From an uncultured Gemmatimonadota bacterium (GTDB lineage: Bacteria > Gemmatimonadota > Gemmatimonadetes > Gemmatimonadales > Gemmatimonadaceae), in the NCBI GenBank assembly GCA_903906325.1, contig CAIVJV010000130.1, positions 1 through 15,130 of the forward strand: DNA of 15,130 nt. The letters are read 5' to 3'. Below the pieces are notes generated by a model. That model saw nothing but the letters and a program-made list of their open reading frames with translations, was not told the DNA's origin and did not search any database. The translations under genes were made by a program, and so were the position numbers. Each line of letters opens with the position of its first letter. The stretch's first letter is position 1. Of the stretch, positions 1-7,111 are shown in pieces.

Positions 1-1
1 C

Positions 2-391
2 CGCAATACCAACACGCTGCAGGATGCGCTGATGCTCCGGCATGCGCGTCCCGGTCGTACCGGAGGCGATGTCTTCAATCGCACGATGGCCGAGATGAAG
101 GAGCGCGGGATCGAGGCGATGATCTACTCGCATCCACTCGGCGCCCAGGGCCATGCCTTAGGCGCGTCGATCGATTTCCGCGCGGCGCTGCGCAGCGACA
201 CCCTCGGGCTCGCTCAGCGGTTGCGGGACGGTTCCTACCTGTCGATCGAACTCAACACCGCGACACCGGTCCCGGAGTGGGGTGGGCAGAAGGTCTTCGT
301 GATGATGGAGGACTGTGCCTATCTCACACCCGAGGGATATCGGTTCTTCCGGCCGCGACAGGAGGGGTACTACCTGATCCAGGCGCGTTGA
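2..391 (+). CDS. M24-family metallopeptidase (Xaa-Pro peptidase-like), C-terminal fragment
   Basis: The frame is open from the window edge (codon starting at base 2) to TGA at 389-391, giving 129 residues; the N-terminus lies outside. The fragment shows the second half of the 'pita-bread' M24 fold: a histidine segment (SHPLGAQGHALG), then ELNT and MMED, which fit the His/Glu/Glu part of the M24 dinuclear metal site. M24 enzymes use this site to remove N-terminal residues next to proline, or act on related substrates. The first two metal-binding aspartates would be upstream and cannot be checked. The last 68 bases overlap the 3' end of the aldo/keto reductase on the other strand. The exact subfamily (Xaa-Pro aminopeptidase or another M24 branch) is not decided. 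The M24 assignment itself is fairly secure from motif order and spacing. Confidence 0.8.
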   Translation, partial: RNTNTLQDALMLRHARPGRTGGDVFNRTMAEMKERGIEAMIYSHPLGAQGHALGASIDFRAALRSDTLGLAQRLRDGSYLSIELNTATPVPEWGGQKVFVMMEDCAYLTPEGYRFFRPRQEGYYLIQAR

Positions 392-1406
392 GGTTATACC
401 GCATGATCCGCCCGTGCCGCCCCTCGCGGTCGCGCTCGAGCGCATAGACATCGCCCGGCGGCACCGGGCTCTCCGAGAGGAACGCCTCGAGCTGCGCCCG
501 ATCCTCAGTGGTGAGCTGCAGCGTGGCCCCCGCCACCGTATCCGCGAGATGCGAGGCATCCCGCGCCCCGGCAATCACCGCCGCGACGCCGGGCTGTGCG
601 AGGACCCACGCCACCGCCACGGCACCGATCCCGACGCCATGCCGTGAGGCGATCGCATCGAGGAGAGTGAGGAGCGCTTGGAAACGTGCCCACCCACCCG
701 TCTCGTCGATGATGAGCTTGTACTTGGTGAGCGACCGATTCTCGAGCGGCTCCTGCGGCTCTGGTCGTCCCAGCCATCGGCGCCCGAGGAACCCCCCGGC
801 GAGCGCGCCATAGCAGAGGAGCCCGACGCCATGCGGCGCACACTGGGGCGCCATCGCGTGCGCGGGACGCCGATCGAGCAACGAGTACTGCACCTGATGC
901 GAGACGATCGGGACGCCCGCCCTGAGCATCCGCTCGACCGACGGCGTGTCGAAGTTCGTGAGCCCGAGGTGGCGGATCGATCCGCGCTCGCACAGCCGCG
1001 CCAGCGTCTCGAGTGCCGTCATCCAATCCCCCTGCGCATAGTCCCACCAATGGAACTGCACGAGGTCGAGCGCCTCCACGCGCAACCGGCGCCGTGAGCG
1101 ATCGATCAGCGCTTCGAGCTCCTGCGACGCCAGCGTGGCCAAGCGATCGAGATCGGGGACACACTTGGTGTGGACCTGCACCTCGCCCGACGATCGCGTG
1201 GCGACGAACTCGCCGATCAGTTCCTCGACCCCGGTATAGATGTCGGCGCAGTCGAAGGTGGTGATCCCCGCCTCCACAAAAGCGGTCATGTCGGCGTGCG
1301 CGCGCGTCCGCTCCACCGCACCATGCCCGCCTGCGAGTTGCCATCCGCCCTTGATGACCCGCGAGATGGTGTAGCCCGGCGCGAGCGCGCGCCGCGGGAC
1401 CGTCAC
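324..1406 (-). CDS. Aldo/keto reductase
   Basis: A 360-residue NAD(P)H-dependent oxidoreductase of the (alpha/beta)8-barrel AKR family, predicted cytoplasmic. It would reduce carbonyl substrates, but the substrate cannot be read from sequence. The catalytic tetrad is complete at the expected spacing: Asp52 and Tyr57 in FDCADIYTG, Lys81 in VHTK, and His119 in VQFHWW. The C-terminal cofactor segment (VAVAWVLAQPGVAAVIAGAR) is also present. I place the start at GTG 1406, not at the far upstream in-frame ATG 1502, because GTG 1406 overlaps the stop of the upstream gene as GTGA and gives a normal N-terminus just before the first strand. The core ends around GRHGRIMRYNLN. The last 21 or so residues are Gly/Pro/Thr-rich and lie antisense to the end of the M24 gene, which suggests loss of an earlier stop codon. 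Confidence 0.9.
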   Translation of the reverse strand: MTVPRRALAPGYTISRVIKGGWQLAGGHGAVERTRAHADMTAFVEAGITTFDCADIYTGVEELIGEFVATRSSGEVQVHTKCVPDLDRLATLASQELEALIDRSRRRLRVEALDLVQFHWWDYAQGDWMTALETLARLCERGSIRHLGLTNFDTPSVERMLRAGVPIVSHQVQYSLLDRRPAHAMAPQCAPHGVGLLCYGALAGGFLGRRWLGRPEPQEPLENRSLTKYKLIIDETGGWARFQALLTLLDAIASRHGVGIGAVAVAWVLAQPGVAAVIAGARDASHLADTVAGATLQLTTEDRAQLEAFLSESPVPPGDVYALERDREGRHGRIMRYNLNAPGSGSTPPVAAGRTDIPRV

Positions 1407-1768
1407 GGCGTCGCGCGTGGCACAGGCATCGGCACCACCGTCACCTCCCCATGCGTGAAGGTCCGGAGCCCGGTGCGCGTGATGCGAAACCGCCCGCCAC
1501 AATGCGGGTCGGGACAGGCGACCTCGGCGTCGGTCGTCATCCAGTCCGCTGGCGCGGTGACACGCTGCTTCGCCGGGAGGAGGGGCAACAACGCCGCCAA
1601 CGGATAGAGCGGGAACCCCTGCCCGGCCGGGAATCGCAGCATCTCACCTTCCACATCGAAGGACTCGCCGGCGCGGTGCGCACAGACCATCGGGCGATCG
1701 GTGGCGATGACCTCGACGCGTAGGTCATAGAGGACGAATTCGTCCGGAGCGAGGGGTGTGGTGGACAT
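1403..1768 (-). CDS. Small TIGR04076-like protein, first gene of the AKR operon
   Basis: A 121-residue predicted soluble protein without signal peptide. Its segments YDLRVEVIATDRPMVCAHR, FPLYPLAALLPLLPAKQR and WMTTDAEVACPDPHCGGRF resemble the TIGR04076 family, whose function is unknown. This assignment rests on remembered pattern similarity and was not searched. Three cysteines (one in MVCAHR, two in VACPDPHCGG) could bind metal or be redox-active; that is inference. The start at ATG 1768 gives an N-terminus (MSTTPLAPDEF) just ahead of the conserved part. The longer upstream frame would run antisense through the neighbouring antiporter gene and is rejected. There is no Shine-Dalgarno sequence, but a TAACCT box lies exactly 7 nt before ATG. 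The stop overlaps the AKR start (GTGA), so the two are probably translated together and may form a functional pair. Confidence 0.72.
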   Translation of the reverse strand: MSTTPLAPDEFVLYDLRVEVIATDRPMVCAHRAGESFDVEGEMLRFPAGQGFPLYPLAALLPLLPAKQRVTAPADWMTTDAEVACPDPHCGGRFRITRTGLRTFTHGEVTVVPMPVPRATP

Positions 1769-1775
1769 ACGAGGA

Positions 1776-1781
1776 AGGTTA
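1776..1781 (-). promoter_or_regulatory. -10-like box TAACCT before the TIGR04076-like gene (leaderless start)
   Basis: On the minus strand TAACCT fits the TANNNT -10 pattern. It lies 7 nt from ATG 1768, so transcription would begin at or next to the start codon. No purine-rich ribosome-binding site is visible. No clear -35 was found. The promoter role is inferred from position and from the matching arrangement of the divergent gene. Confidence 0.4.
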
Positions 1782-1804
1782 GCACGCCCTGACGCGAGTC
1801 GCCG

Positions 1805-1810
1805 TATCTT
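1805..1810 (+). promoter_or_regulatory. -10-like box TATCTT before the NhaC-type gene (leaderless start)
   Basis: TATCTT fits TANNNT and is followed by exactly 7 nt before GTG 1818. No Shine-Dalgarno sequence precedes that GTG. The spacing predicts a transcript starting at or beside the GTG. It mirrors the divergent box at 1781-1776. This supports GTG 1818 rather than the earlier in-frame GTG at 1758, which lies inside the opposite gene. Confidence 0.42.
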
Positions 1811-1817
1811 CCGCGAC

Positions 1818-3203
1818 GTGACCCCCGCCCCACTGGCCTTCCGCTTCGGGCTCCTCGGCGCCCTCGCGCCGATGCTCTGCTTCGTCGCCGGCGTCGGGGC
1901 ACTCGCCGTCGCCGGGGCCCCGGATGAACGGGGCTTCTGGCCGATCCTCCTCCTCGCGCTCGCGGTGAGCCGCGCCCTCGCCACCGATGGCGAGACCTGG
2001 TCGGATGCGGTGATCTCGACCGTCGCCCAACCGATCGTCGCGACGATGCTCCTCGCCTGGCTCCTCGCCGGCGCGCTCGGTGGCACCCTCGCCGCCGCGG
2101 GACTGGTGGACGGGATCGTCTGGCTCGCCCAGACCCTCGGCGCCGGCGCCGTCGCCTCGGTGGGCGGCGCCTTCCTGGGGTGCGCGCTCCTCTCGACCGC
2201 CACCGGGACCTCCTTCGGCACGCTCCTGGTCGCCGGCCCGGTGCTCTACGGCGCTGGCGTCGGGCTCGGCGCCCCACCCATGGTGCTCTTGGGCGCGATC
2301 CTCGCGGGCGCGACCTGGGGGGATTCGATCTCCCCGATCTCCGACACCTCGATCGCGAGTGCGGGGTCACAGGGGGTGGACGTCGCGGGTACCGTGCGTG
2401 CCCGCCTGCGGTATGTGATCCCCGCGGGGCTGCTCGCCTTCGGCGCGAGTCTCATGCTCGCGGCCCTCACGCCCCACGCCGCGATGGGCGATCCGAGTAC
2501 CGCGACCGCCTCCAGCGCGCGACCGTTGGTCCTCTTGATCGTGCCGTTGGTCGTCGTCACCATGCTCCTCCGACGCCGCCCGTTGCTCGAGGCGCTCCTA
2601 CTCGGGCTCGGGCTCGCCATCGGGGTCGGGGTCGGCTCGGGATTGCTCGGGGCGCGCGAGGTGCTCCGCGTCGAGCCCGGGTCGTTCGGCGCCAGTGGTG
2701 TGGTCATCGACGGGATCGGCCGGGGCGTCGGGGTGAGCGTCTTCACCCTCCTCTTGATGGCGTTGATCGGTCCGCTGCAGGCCGCCGGCACGCTCGACCG
2801 GCTCGTGGCGCGTGCTGGCGCGCGGTCCGACCGCCGGCGTGCCGAGTGGGCGATCGTGGGACTCGTGACCCTCGCGACCTTCCTGACCACGCACAGCGTG
2901 GTGGCGATGCTCGCGGTGGGGCCGGTGGTGCAGCGGATCGGGGGGGCGGCAGGGGTCACGGCGTACCGCCGCGCCAACCTCCTCGACCTGACCGTCTGCA
3001 CCTGGCCCTTCCTCCTCCCCTGGTTCCTCCCCACGATCCTGGCGGCTTCGGTGACGAGGGGGGGGACCCTCGCTCCGGTGACCCCCGGGGCGGCCGGGCT
3101 CTATAACACCTATGCCTGGGCGTTACTGCTGACGGTCGGACTGGCGGTAGTGACCGGCTATGGGGGGAAGGGGGAAGGGGGAAGGCTGGAAGCTGAAGGC
3201 TGA
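1818..3203 (+). CDS. NhaC-type Na+/H+ antiporter family membrane protein
   Basis: A 461-residue, very hydrophobic protein with about 11-12 likely membrane segments, in the cytoplasmic membrane. It carries the NhaC-family signatures STATGTSFGT (about residues 126-135) and GDSISPISDTS (about 168-178), followed by a GxD motif. These make up the conserved ion-path region of this superfamily, whose members exchange Na+ for H+, some with organic acids such as malate/lactate. I chose GTG 1818 because it follows a TATCTT box by 7 nt and leaves a normal short N-terminus. The gene is divergent from the TIGR04076/AKR operon, with 49 bp between starts. The C-terminal 13 or so residues (GKGEGGRLEAEG) are encoded by a heptameric repeat array that contains the TGA stop, so the tail is probably not conserved. 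The ion actually transported cannot be read from sequence. Confidence 0.82.
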   Translation: MTPAPLAFRFGLLGALAPMLCFVAGVGALAVAGAPDERGFWPILLLALAVSRALATDGETWSDAVISTVAQPIVATMLLAWLLAGALGGTLAAAGLVDGIVWLAQTLGAGAVASVGGAFLGCALLSTATGTSFGTLLVAGPVLYGAGVGLGAPPMVLLGAILAGATWGDSISPISDTSIASAGSQGVDVAGTVRARLRYVIPAGLLAFGASLMLAALTPHAAMGDPSTATASSARPLVLLIVPLVVVTMLLRRRPLLEALLLGLGLAIGVGVGSGLLGAREVLRVEPGSFGASGVVIDGIGRGVGVSVFTLLLMALIGPLQAAGTLDRLVARAGARSDRRRAEWAIVGLVTLATFLTTHSVVAMLAVGPVVQRIGGAAGVTAYRRANLLDLTVCTWPFLLPWFLPTILAASVTRGGTLAPVTPGAAGLYNTYAWALLLTVGLAVVTGYGGKGEGGRLEAEG

Positions 3204-3218
3204 AGGCTGAAGGCCGAA
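3163..3218 (+). repeat. Heptameric tandem repeat array, family 1 (GGGGGAA / GGCTGAA), 8 units
   Basis: Eight consecutive 7-bp units can be read: three GGGGGAA (3163-3183), then GGCTGGA, AGCTGAA, two GGCTGAA (3198-3211) and GGCCGAA. The array spans the last codons and stop codon of the antiporter gene and continues into the spacer. A 17-base stretch (3198-3214) recurs identically inside msrB at 10763-10779. Confidence 0.8.
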
Positions 3219-3253
3219 AGCGTTGGGGGATGGCGCCCGGGTGGGGCCCAGTT

Positions 3254-3277
3254 AACGTTTTCAGGGTGGGGGTCGTC
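3254..3277 (+). promoter_or_regulatory. Possible ECF-sigma-type promoter for the LTxxQ lipoprotein
   Basis: In the 138-bp spacer before the lipoprotein gene, AAC (3254-3256, in GTTAACG) is followed by 17 nt and CGTC (3274-3277). This is the layout of many ECF sigma promoters (AAC - 16/17 nt - CGTC). The predicted transcript would have a leader of about 60 nt containing the AGGAG site. The flanking GG of the -35 consensus is missing, so this is tentative. Nothing else recognisable is in this spacer. Confidence 0.25.
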
Positions 3278-3330
3278 GAATGGGCATCGATCCCGGCCGA
3301 CCGGCCTTCCTCTCACCACCGCATCCGCAC

Positions 3331-3335
3331 AGGAG
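3331..3335 (+). promoter_or_regulatory. Ribosome binding site AGGAG fixing the lipoprotein start
   Basis: AGGAG lies 6 nt before ATG 3342. It gives a standard leadered start, in contrast to the leaderless-looking starts at 1768 and 1818. Confidence 0.75.
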
Positions 3336-3341
3336 TTTTCA

Positions 3342-3863
3342 ATGTTCAGACCGCTCGCCACCGTGTTGCTCGTCGGCACCCTTGGGGTGACCGCGTGCGA
3401 CCTCCTCCCGACCGCGACGAACGCCGCGCCGGCCGAGGACTATTCGCTCGTGATGTTCGGCACCGACGGCGCCGCGCTGGAAGGGACGATGGGTTCCCAG
3501 CCGGGGAACCACCCGGTCGACGGGCGCTCGGGCCGCGCGACCCTCCCGCCGGAGCTCGCGCTGACCGACGCGCAGAAGGCGGAGATCAAGGGGTTGCGTG
3601 ACGCCTTCGCCGCCGCGAACGCCGCCGCGCTCGCGCAGCTCAAGGCGATCTTCGAGGAGGCCCGCGCCGCGAAGCAGGCGGGGAAGACCCGTGAGGAGGT
3701 CCGCGCGATCCTCGTGAAGGCGCGTCCGATCGCCGAGGGGCTCCGTCCGGCGGTGAAGGCGCTGCACGAGGCGGTTTGGAACGTCCACACCGCGGAGCAG
3801 AAGGCGTGGCTGATCGCGAACCGTCCGAAGCCCCCGATGCCCTTGGGGCCCGGCGGGCGATAA
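3342..3863 (+). CDS. Spy/CpxP-like (LTxxQ) putative lipoprotein
   Basis: A 173-residue exported protein. Residues 1-18 form a lipoprotein signal peptide with Cys19 in a GVTAC lipobox, so it is probably lipid-anchored in the envelope. Residues 74-160 are largely helical and charged, and carry LTDAQ (74-78) and a degenerate second copy HTAEQ (149-153). This is the spacing of the two LTxxQ motifs of periplasmic Spy/CpxP-type chaperones and metal-resistance proteins. The helix between them (LKAIFEEARAAKQAGKTREEVRAIL) fits that fold. The tail is Pro/Gly-rich. The start follows AGGAG by 6 nt. The gene is monocistronic, bounded by the repeat array upstream and tandem hairpins downstream. It converges on the RND pump gene. 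A role in envelope stress or metal sensing is family-based inference. Confidence 0.68.
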   Translation: MFRPLATVLLVGTLGVTACDLLPTATNAAPAEDYSLVMFGTDGAALEGTMGSQPGNHPVDGRSGRATLPPELALTDAQKAEIKGLRDAFAAANAAALAQLKAIFEEARAAKQAGKTREEVRAILVKARPIAEGLRPAVKALHEAVWNVHTAEQKAWLIANRPKPPMPLGPGGR

Positions 3864-3891
3864 CCGCCGCCCGTGAGGCGGCCGGTTCCTC
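3862..3891 (+). other. First hairpin after the lipoprotein gene
   Basis: Starting at the lipoprotein stop codon, AACCGCCGCC pairs with GGCGGCCGGTT across a 5-nt loop (CGTGA), with one bulged base. There is no T-tract. It probably protects the 3' end or supports the stronger terminator that follows 8 nt later. Confidence 0.5.
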
Positions 3892-3899
3892 GTGCGACC

Positions 3900-3940
3900 G
3901 AGCGGGCCCGCGTCAGAGACGCGGGCCCGCTCTCGTTTCT
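3900..3940 (+). terminator. Intrinsic terminator between convergent genes
   Basis: A perfect 14-bp GC-rich stem (GAGCGGGCCCGCGT / ACGCGGGCCCGCTC, 3900-3913 and 3919-3932) with a 5-nt loop is followed by TCGTTTCT. The T-rich run is on the plus strand, so it best serves the lipoprotein transcript. Its symmetry may also stop the converging efflux operon, whose last stop codon is at 3953-3955. Confidence 0.8.
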
Positions 3941-3952
3941 CCAGAAGGCCGC

Positions 3953-6900
3953 TTACGACTGCCGTGGCACGGCGTACTCGTCGGTCTTCGGGCGCTCCGG
4001 GAACTTGAACCACCCACTCACCTTCTCGCGCCACTCGTCGAAGATCTCGTAGACGGTCGGGATCACGAGGAGGGTGAGGATGGTCGAGGTGATCGTCCCG
4101 CCGATGATCGCGCGGCCTAGCGGGGCGCGGAAGTCGGCGCCTTCACCGAGTCCGAGCGCGACGGGGACCATCCCCGCGATGAGGGCGAGCGTCGTCATCA
4201 TGATCGGCCGCAGGCGGACGCGCCCCGCCTCGATGATCGCCGTCCGACGATCCATCCCCTGCTCCTGCCCCCACTTGGCGAAGTCGATCAGCAGGATCGC
4301 GTTCTTGGCGACGATCCCCATGAGGAGGATCACCCCGATCATCGACATGATGTTGAGCGTGTCGCCGGTGATCAGCAGGGCGAGCACCACGCCGATCAAG
4401 GAGAGCGGGAGCGAGATCAGGATCGCGATCGGATCGAGGAACGACCCGAACTGCATCACGAGGATCAGATACATGAGGAGCAGCGCGATCCCGAGTGCGG
4501 CGAGGATGTCGCCGAAGACCTGGGCCTGCTCCTTCGCCTCCCCACCGAACGACCACCGGACCCCCTCGGGGAGGGTGGCATCCTCCAAGAGATCGGTGAT
4601 CCCACTCGTCACCTCACCCAACGAACGGCCGGAGACATTCGCCTGGACGACGATCACGTTGTCGCGGTCGAGATGGCTGATCTTGGCCGGACCGATCCCG
4701 GCGGTGACGCTCGCGAGTTGGCCGAGCGGCATCATCGCCATCCGGCCGCCGCTCGCGACGGTGATGGGGAGTTGCTCGATGTCGCTCACGCGCGTGCGCG
4801 ACTCCGCGGCGAACCGGACGCGCACCTTGCGGTTCTCCCCGGCGGGATCGACCCAATCGCCGGCATCGACGCCGGCGAAGGCGGGACGTAGGGACTGCGC
4901 GAGCTGCCCGACGGTGACGCCCATGCTCCCGGCGAGCGCCCGATTCAACCCGATCTCCAGCTCGGGCTTCTGCCCCTTGGTCGAGAGGCCGATATCGACC
5001 GCCCCAGGGACGCGCTTGAAGATCGCGAGCGCGGTGTCGGCGGCGAGTTGGAGGCGCCCGGCATCGGTGCCGCGCAACTCGAGCTGCACCTGCTTGACCG
5101 CCCCGCCGAAGCCGGCGGTGAACACCGATGCGGTGGCGCCCCCGATCTGCTTGACCTCCTCCCGAAGCTGTGCCCCGAACTGATCCTGCGAGAGGGAGCG
5201 CTCCTTCTTGGGGACGAGCCGCACATACACCGAGGCGAGATCCACCGCCCCGAGCGCCTCGGAGGGATCCATCCCCCCGCCCGACCCGATGGTGGTGAAG
5301 GTGTAGCGCACCTCCGGATGCGCCCGCGCGAGGCGTGCCGCCTCCTCGGCCTTCATCCGCGAATAGGCGAGGTTGGACCCCGGCGGGGTCTCCACCTGGA
5401 TCGTGAGCTCCGAGCGATCGGACACCGGGACGAAGCCGAAGCCCCCGAAGAGCCCCTGGAGCGCGAGCGCGCCGACGAAGCTCACCGCGGCGAGCGCGAT
5501 CATCGCGGCCCGGTGGTCGAGGGCCCACCCGACGACCGTCGTATACCGCTGGGCCTGCGCGTCGAACCACGCATTGAAGACGACGAGCTTCTTGGAGATC
5601 CAGCTGCGATGCGCATGCTGCTCGATCTCCGGGTCAGGCCAGTAGGCCGAGAGCATCGGGTCGAGCGAGAAGCTCACGAAGAGGGAGACCAAGACGGCGC
5701 AGGCGATCGTCAGCGCGAAGGGCTTGAACCATTGGCCGGAGAGGCCGTACATGAAGCCGATCGGGACGAAGACCGCGACGATCGAGAACGTCGTCGCCGC
5801 CACGGCGAGCCCGATCTCATCCGTCCCCTCATGTGCGGCGCGGAAGTGGTCCTTCCCCATCTCCACGTGCCGCACGATGTTCTCGCGCACGACGATCGCG
5901 TCGTCGATCAGGATCCCGATCGCGAGCGAGAGGCCGAGGAGCGACATCGTGTTGAGGGTGAAGCCGAACGCCCAGACGGCGATGAAGCTCGCGAGCACCG
6001 AGATGGGGAGCGCGAGCCCCGTGATCACCGTGGAGCGCCACGAGTTCAGGAAGAGGAAGACGACGAGGACGGTGAGGATCGCCCCCTCGATCAGGGTCTG
6101 CTGCACGTTGGCCACCGAGCGCTCGACGCGATTCCCCGAGTTCTGCACGACGTCGATGGTCGTCCCCGCCGGGAGGGTCGGACGCAATTCCTCGAGCGCG
6201 GCGATCACCTTGGTCGCCACCTCGGTGGTCGAATAGCCCTTGGCCTTCTTGACCATGATGCCGACCGCATCGCGCCCATTGTACACGGCGGCGGTGCGCG
6301 GCTCGGCGGCGCCGTCACGGACCGCCGCGAGCTCGCCGAGCCGGATGGCACGCCCGCCACGCTCCGCCACCACGAGGGCGAGGAAGTCCTCGGGGCGCTC
6401 GAGACGCCCCTTGAGCCGGATCGCGCGCTCGTCGAGCGCGCCGTTGAGTCGGCCCACGGGCACGGCGAGGTTCTGCGTCTGCAGCGCCCCGACCACCTGC
6501 GCCACGCTGATCCCCGCCGCCGCGAGCGCCGCCGGCATGAGCTCGACCGTCAGCTCACGCTCCACCCCACCGACCACCGTCGCCTCGGCGACCCCCGCGA
6601 TCGAGCGCAGCGCGCGCGTCACCCCGGGGTCGGCGATGCGGGTCAGCGCGGGCGCATCGAGCGTGCTCGAGTTGAGGGAGAGCTGTACGATCGGCTGGTC
6701 GGCCGGGTCGAAGCGCGTGAGGATCGGCTCCTTCATCTCGGGCGGGAGCTCGCCGCGGATGGAGGAGATCTTGTCACGGATGTCCTGCGAGGCCTGCTGC
6801 AGGTCCTTCTCGAAGACGAAGAAGACGGTGACGTTGGCGAAGCCATCCTGCGCCGCCCCGTTGATGCGGTCGACGCCCGAGATCCCGCTCACCGCCTCCT

Positions 6901-7102
6901 CCACGCGATCGAGCACCTCGCGCTCGACCACGTCGGGCGACGCCCCGGGATACGGGATGGCGACGTTGATGATCGGTTGCTGGACATCAGGGAACTCGTC
7001 GGTCTCGAGCTGCCAGAGGGCGAAGAGCCCGAAGACGACCAGCGCCACCATCGAGACGACGGTGATCAGCGGCCGCTTGATCGCGAAATCGGAGATGAAC
7101 AT
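3953..7102 (-). CDS. RND efflux transporter permease (AcrB/HAE1 family)
   Basis: A full-length, 1049-residue inner-membrane proton-driven pump of a tripartite drug or solute exporter. The family layout is clear: TM1 at about 10-30, a first porter domain (PYPGASPDVVEREV near 50-64), TM2-6 from about 340, a second large periplasmic loop and a second TM bundle. The proton-relay residues are present: Asp400-Asp401 in TM4 (GILIDDAIVV) and Lys933 in TM10 (GIVAKNAILLIDFA). ATG 7102 starts 9 nt after the adaptor stop, with AGGG overlapping that stop. It is the last gene of the TetR-TolC / adaptor / pump operon. Length and motifs suggest the hydrophobic/amphiphile (HAE) branch rather than the heavy-metal branch, because TM4 has the Asp-Asp pair. 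The substrate is unknown. No breaks were seen. Confidence 0.95.
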   Translation of the reverse strand: MFISDFAIKRPLITVVSMVALVVFGLFALWQLETDEFPDVQQPIINVAIPYPGASPDVVEREVLDRVEEAVSGISGVDRINGAAQDGFANVTVFFVFEKDLQQASQDIRDKISSIRGELPPEMKEPILTRFDPADQPIVQLSLNSSTLDAPALTRIADPGVTRALRSIAGVAEATVVGGVERELTVELMPAALAAAGISVAQVVGALQTQNLAVPVGRLNGALDERAIRLKGRLERPEDFLALVVAERGGRAIRLGELAAVRDGAAEPRTAAVYNGRDAVGIMVKKAKGYSTTEVATKVIAALEELRPTLPAGTTIDVVQNSGNRVERSVANVQQTLIEGAILTVLVVFLFLNSWRSTVITGLALPISVLASFIAVWAFGFTLNTMSLLGLSLAIGILIDDAIVVRENIVRHVEMGKDHFRAAHEGTDEIGLAVAATTFSIVAVFVPIGFMYGLSGQWFKPFALTIACAVLVSLFVSFSLDPMLSAYWPDPEIEQHAHRSWISKKLVVFNAWFDAQAQRYTTVVGWALDHRAAMIALAAVSFVGALALQGLFGGFGFVPVSDRSELTIQVETPPGSNLAYSRMKAEEAARLARAHPEVRYTFTTIGSGGGMDPSEALGAVDLASVYVRLVPKKERSLSQDQFGAQLREEVKQIGGATASVFTAGFGGAVKQVQLELRGTDAGRLQLAADTALAIFKRVPGAVDIGLSTKGQKPELEIGLNRALAGSMGVTVGQLAQSLRPAFAGVDAGDWVDPAGENRKVRVRFAAESRTRVSDIEQLPITVASGGRMAMMPLGQLASVTAGIGPAKISHLDRDNVIVVQANVSGRSLGEVTSGITDLLEDATLPEGVRWSFGGEAKEQAQVFGDILAALGIALLLMYLILVMQFGSFLDPIAILISLPLSLIGVVLALLITGDTLNIMSMIGVILLMGIVAKNAILLIDFAKWGQEQGMDRRTAIIEAGRVRLRPIMMTTLALIAGMVPVALGLGEGADFRAPLGRAIIGGTITSTILTLLVIPTVYEIFDEWREKVSGWFKFPERPKTDEYAVPRQS

Positions 7103-7111
7103 CGGCGGGCC

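Noticed and set aside
1407..1502. Upstream ATG of the aldo/keto reductase frame (1502)
   Set aside because: It would add 32 residues inside the upstream coding gene. The GTGA overlap at 1406 gives the normal N-terminus.
1403..2221. Long N-terminal extension of the TIGR04076-like protein (272 codons)
   Set aside because: The extra 150 residues are low-complexity Ala/Pro/Arg/Ser sequence antisense to the antiporter. The conserved part begins at ATG 1768, next to a -10-like box.
3163..3218. CRISPR-like or VNTR locus
   Set aside because: Units are 7 bp and contiguous, with no spacers and no cas genes. It is a short tandem repeat.
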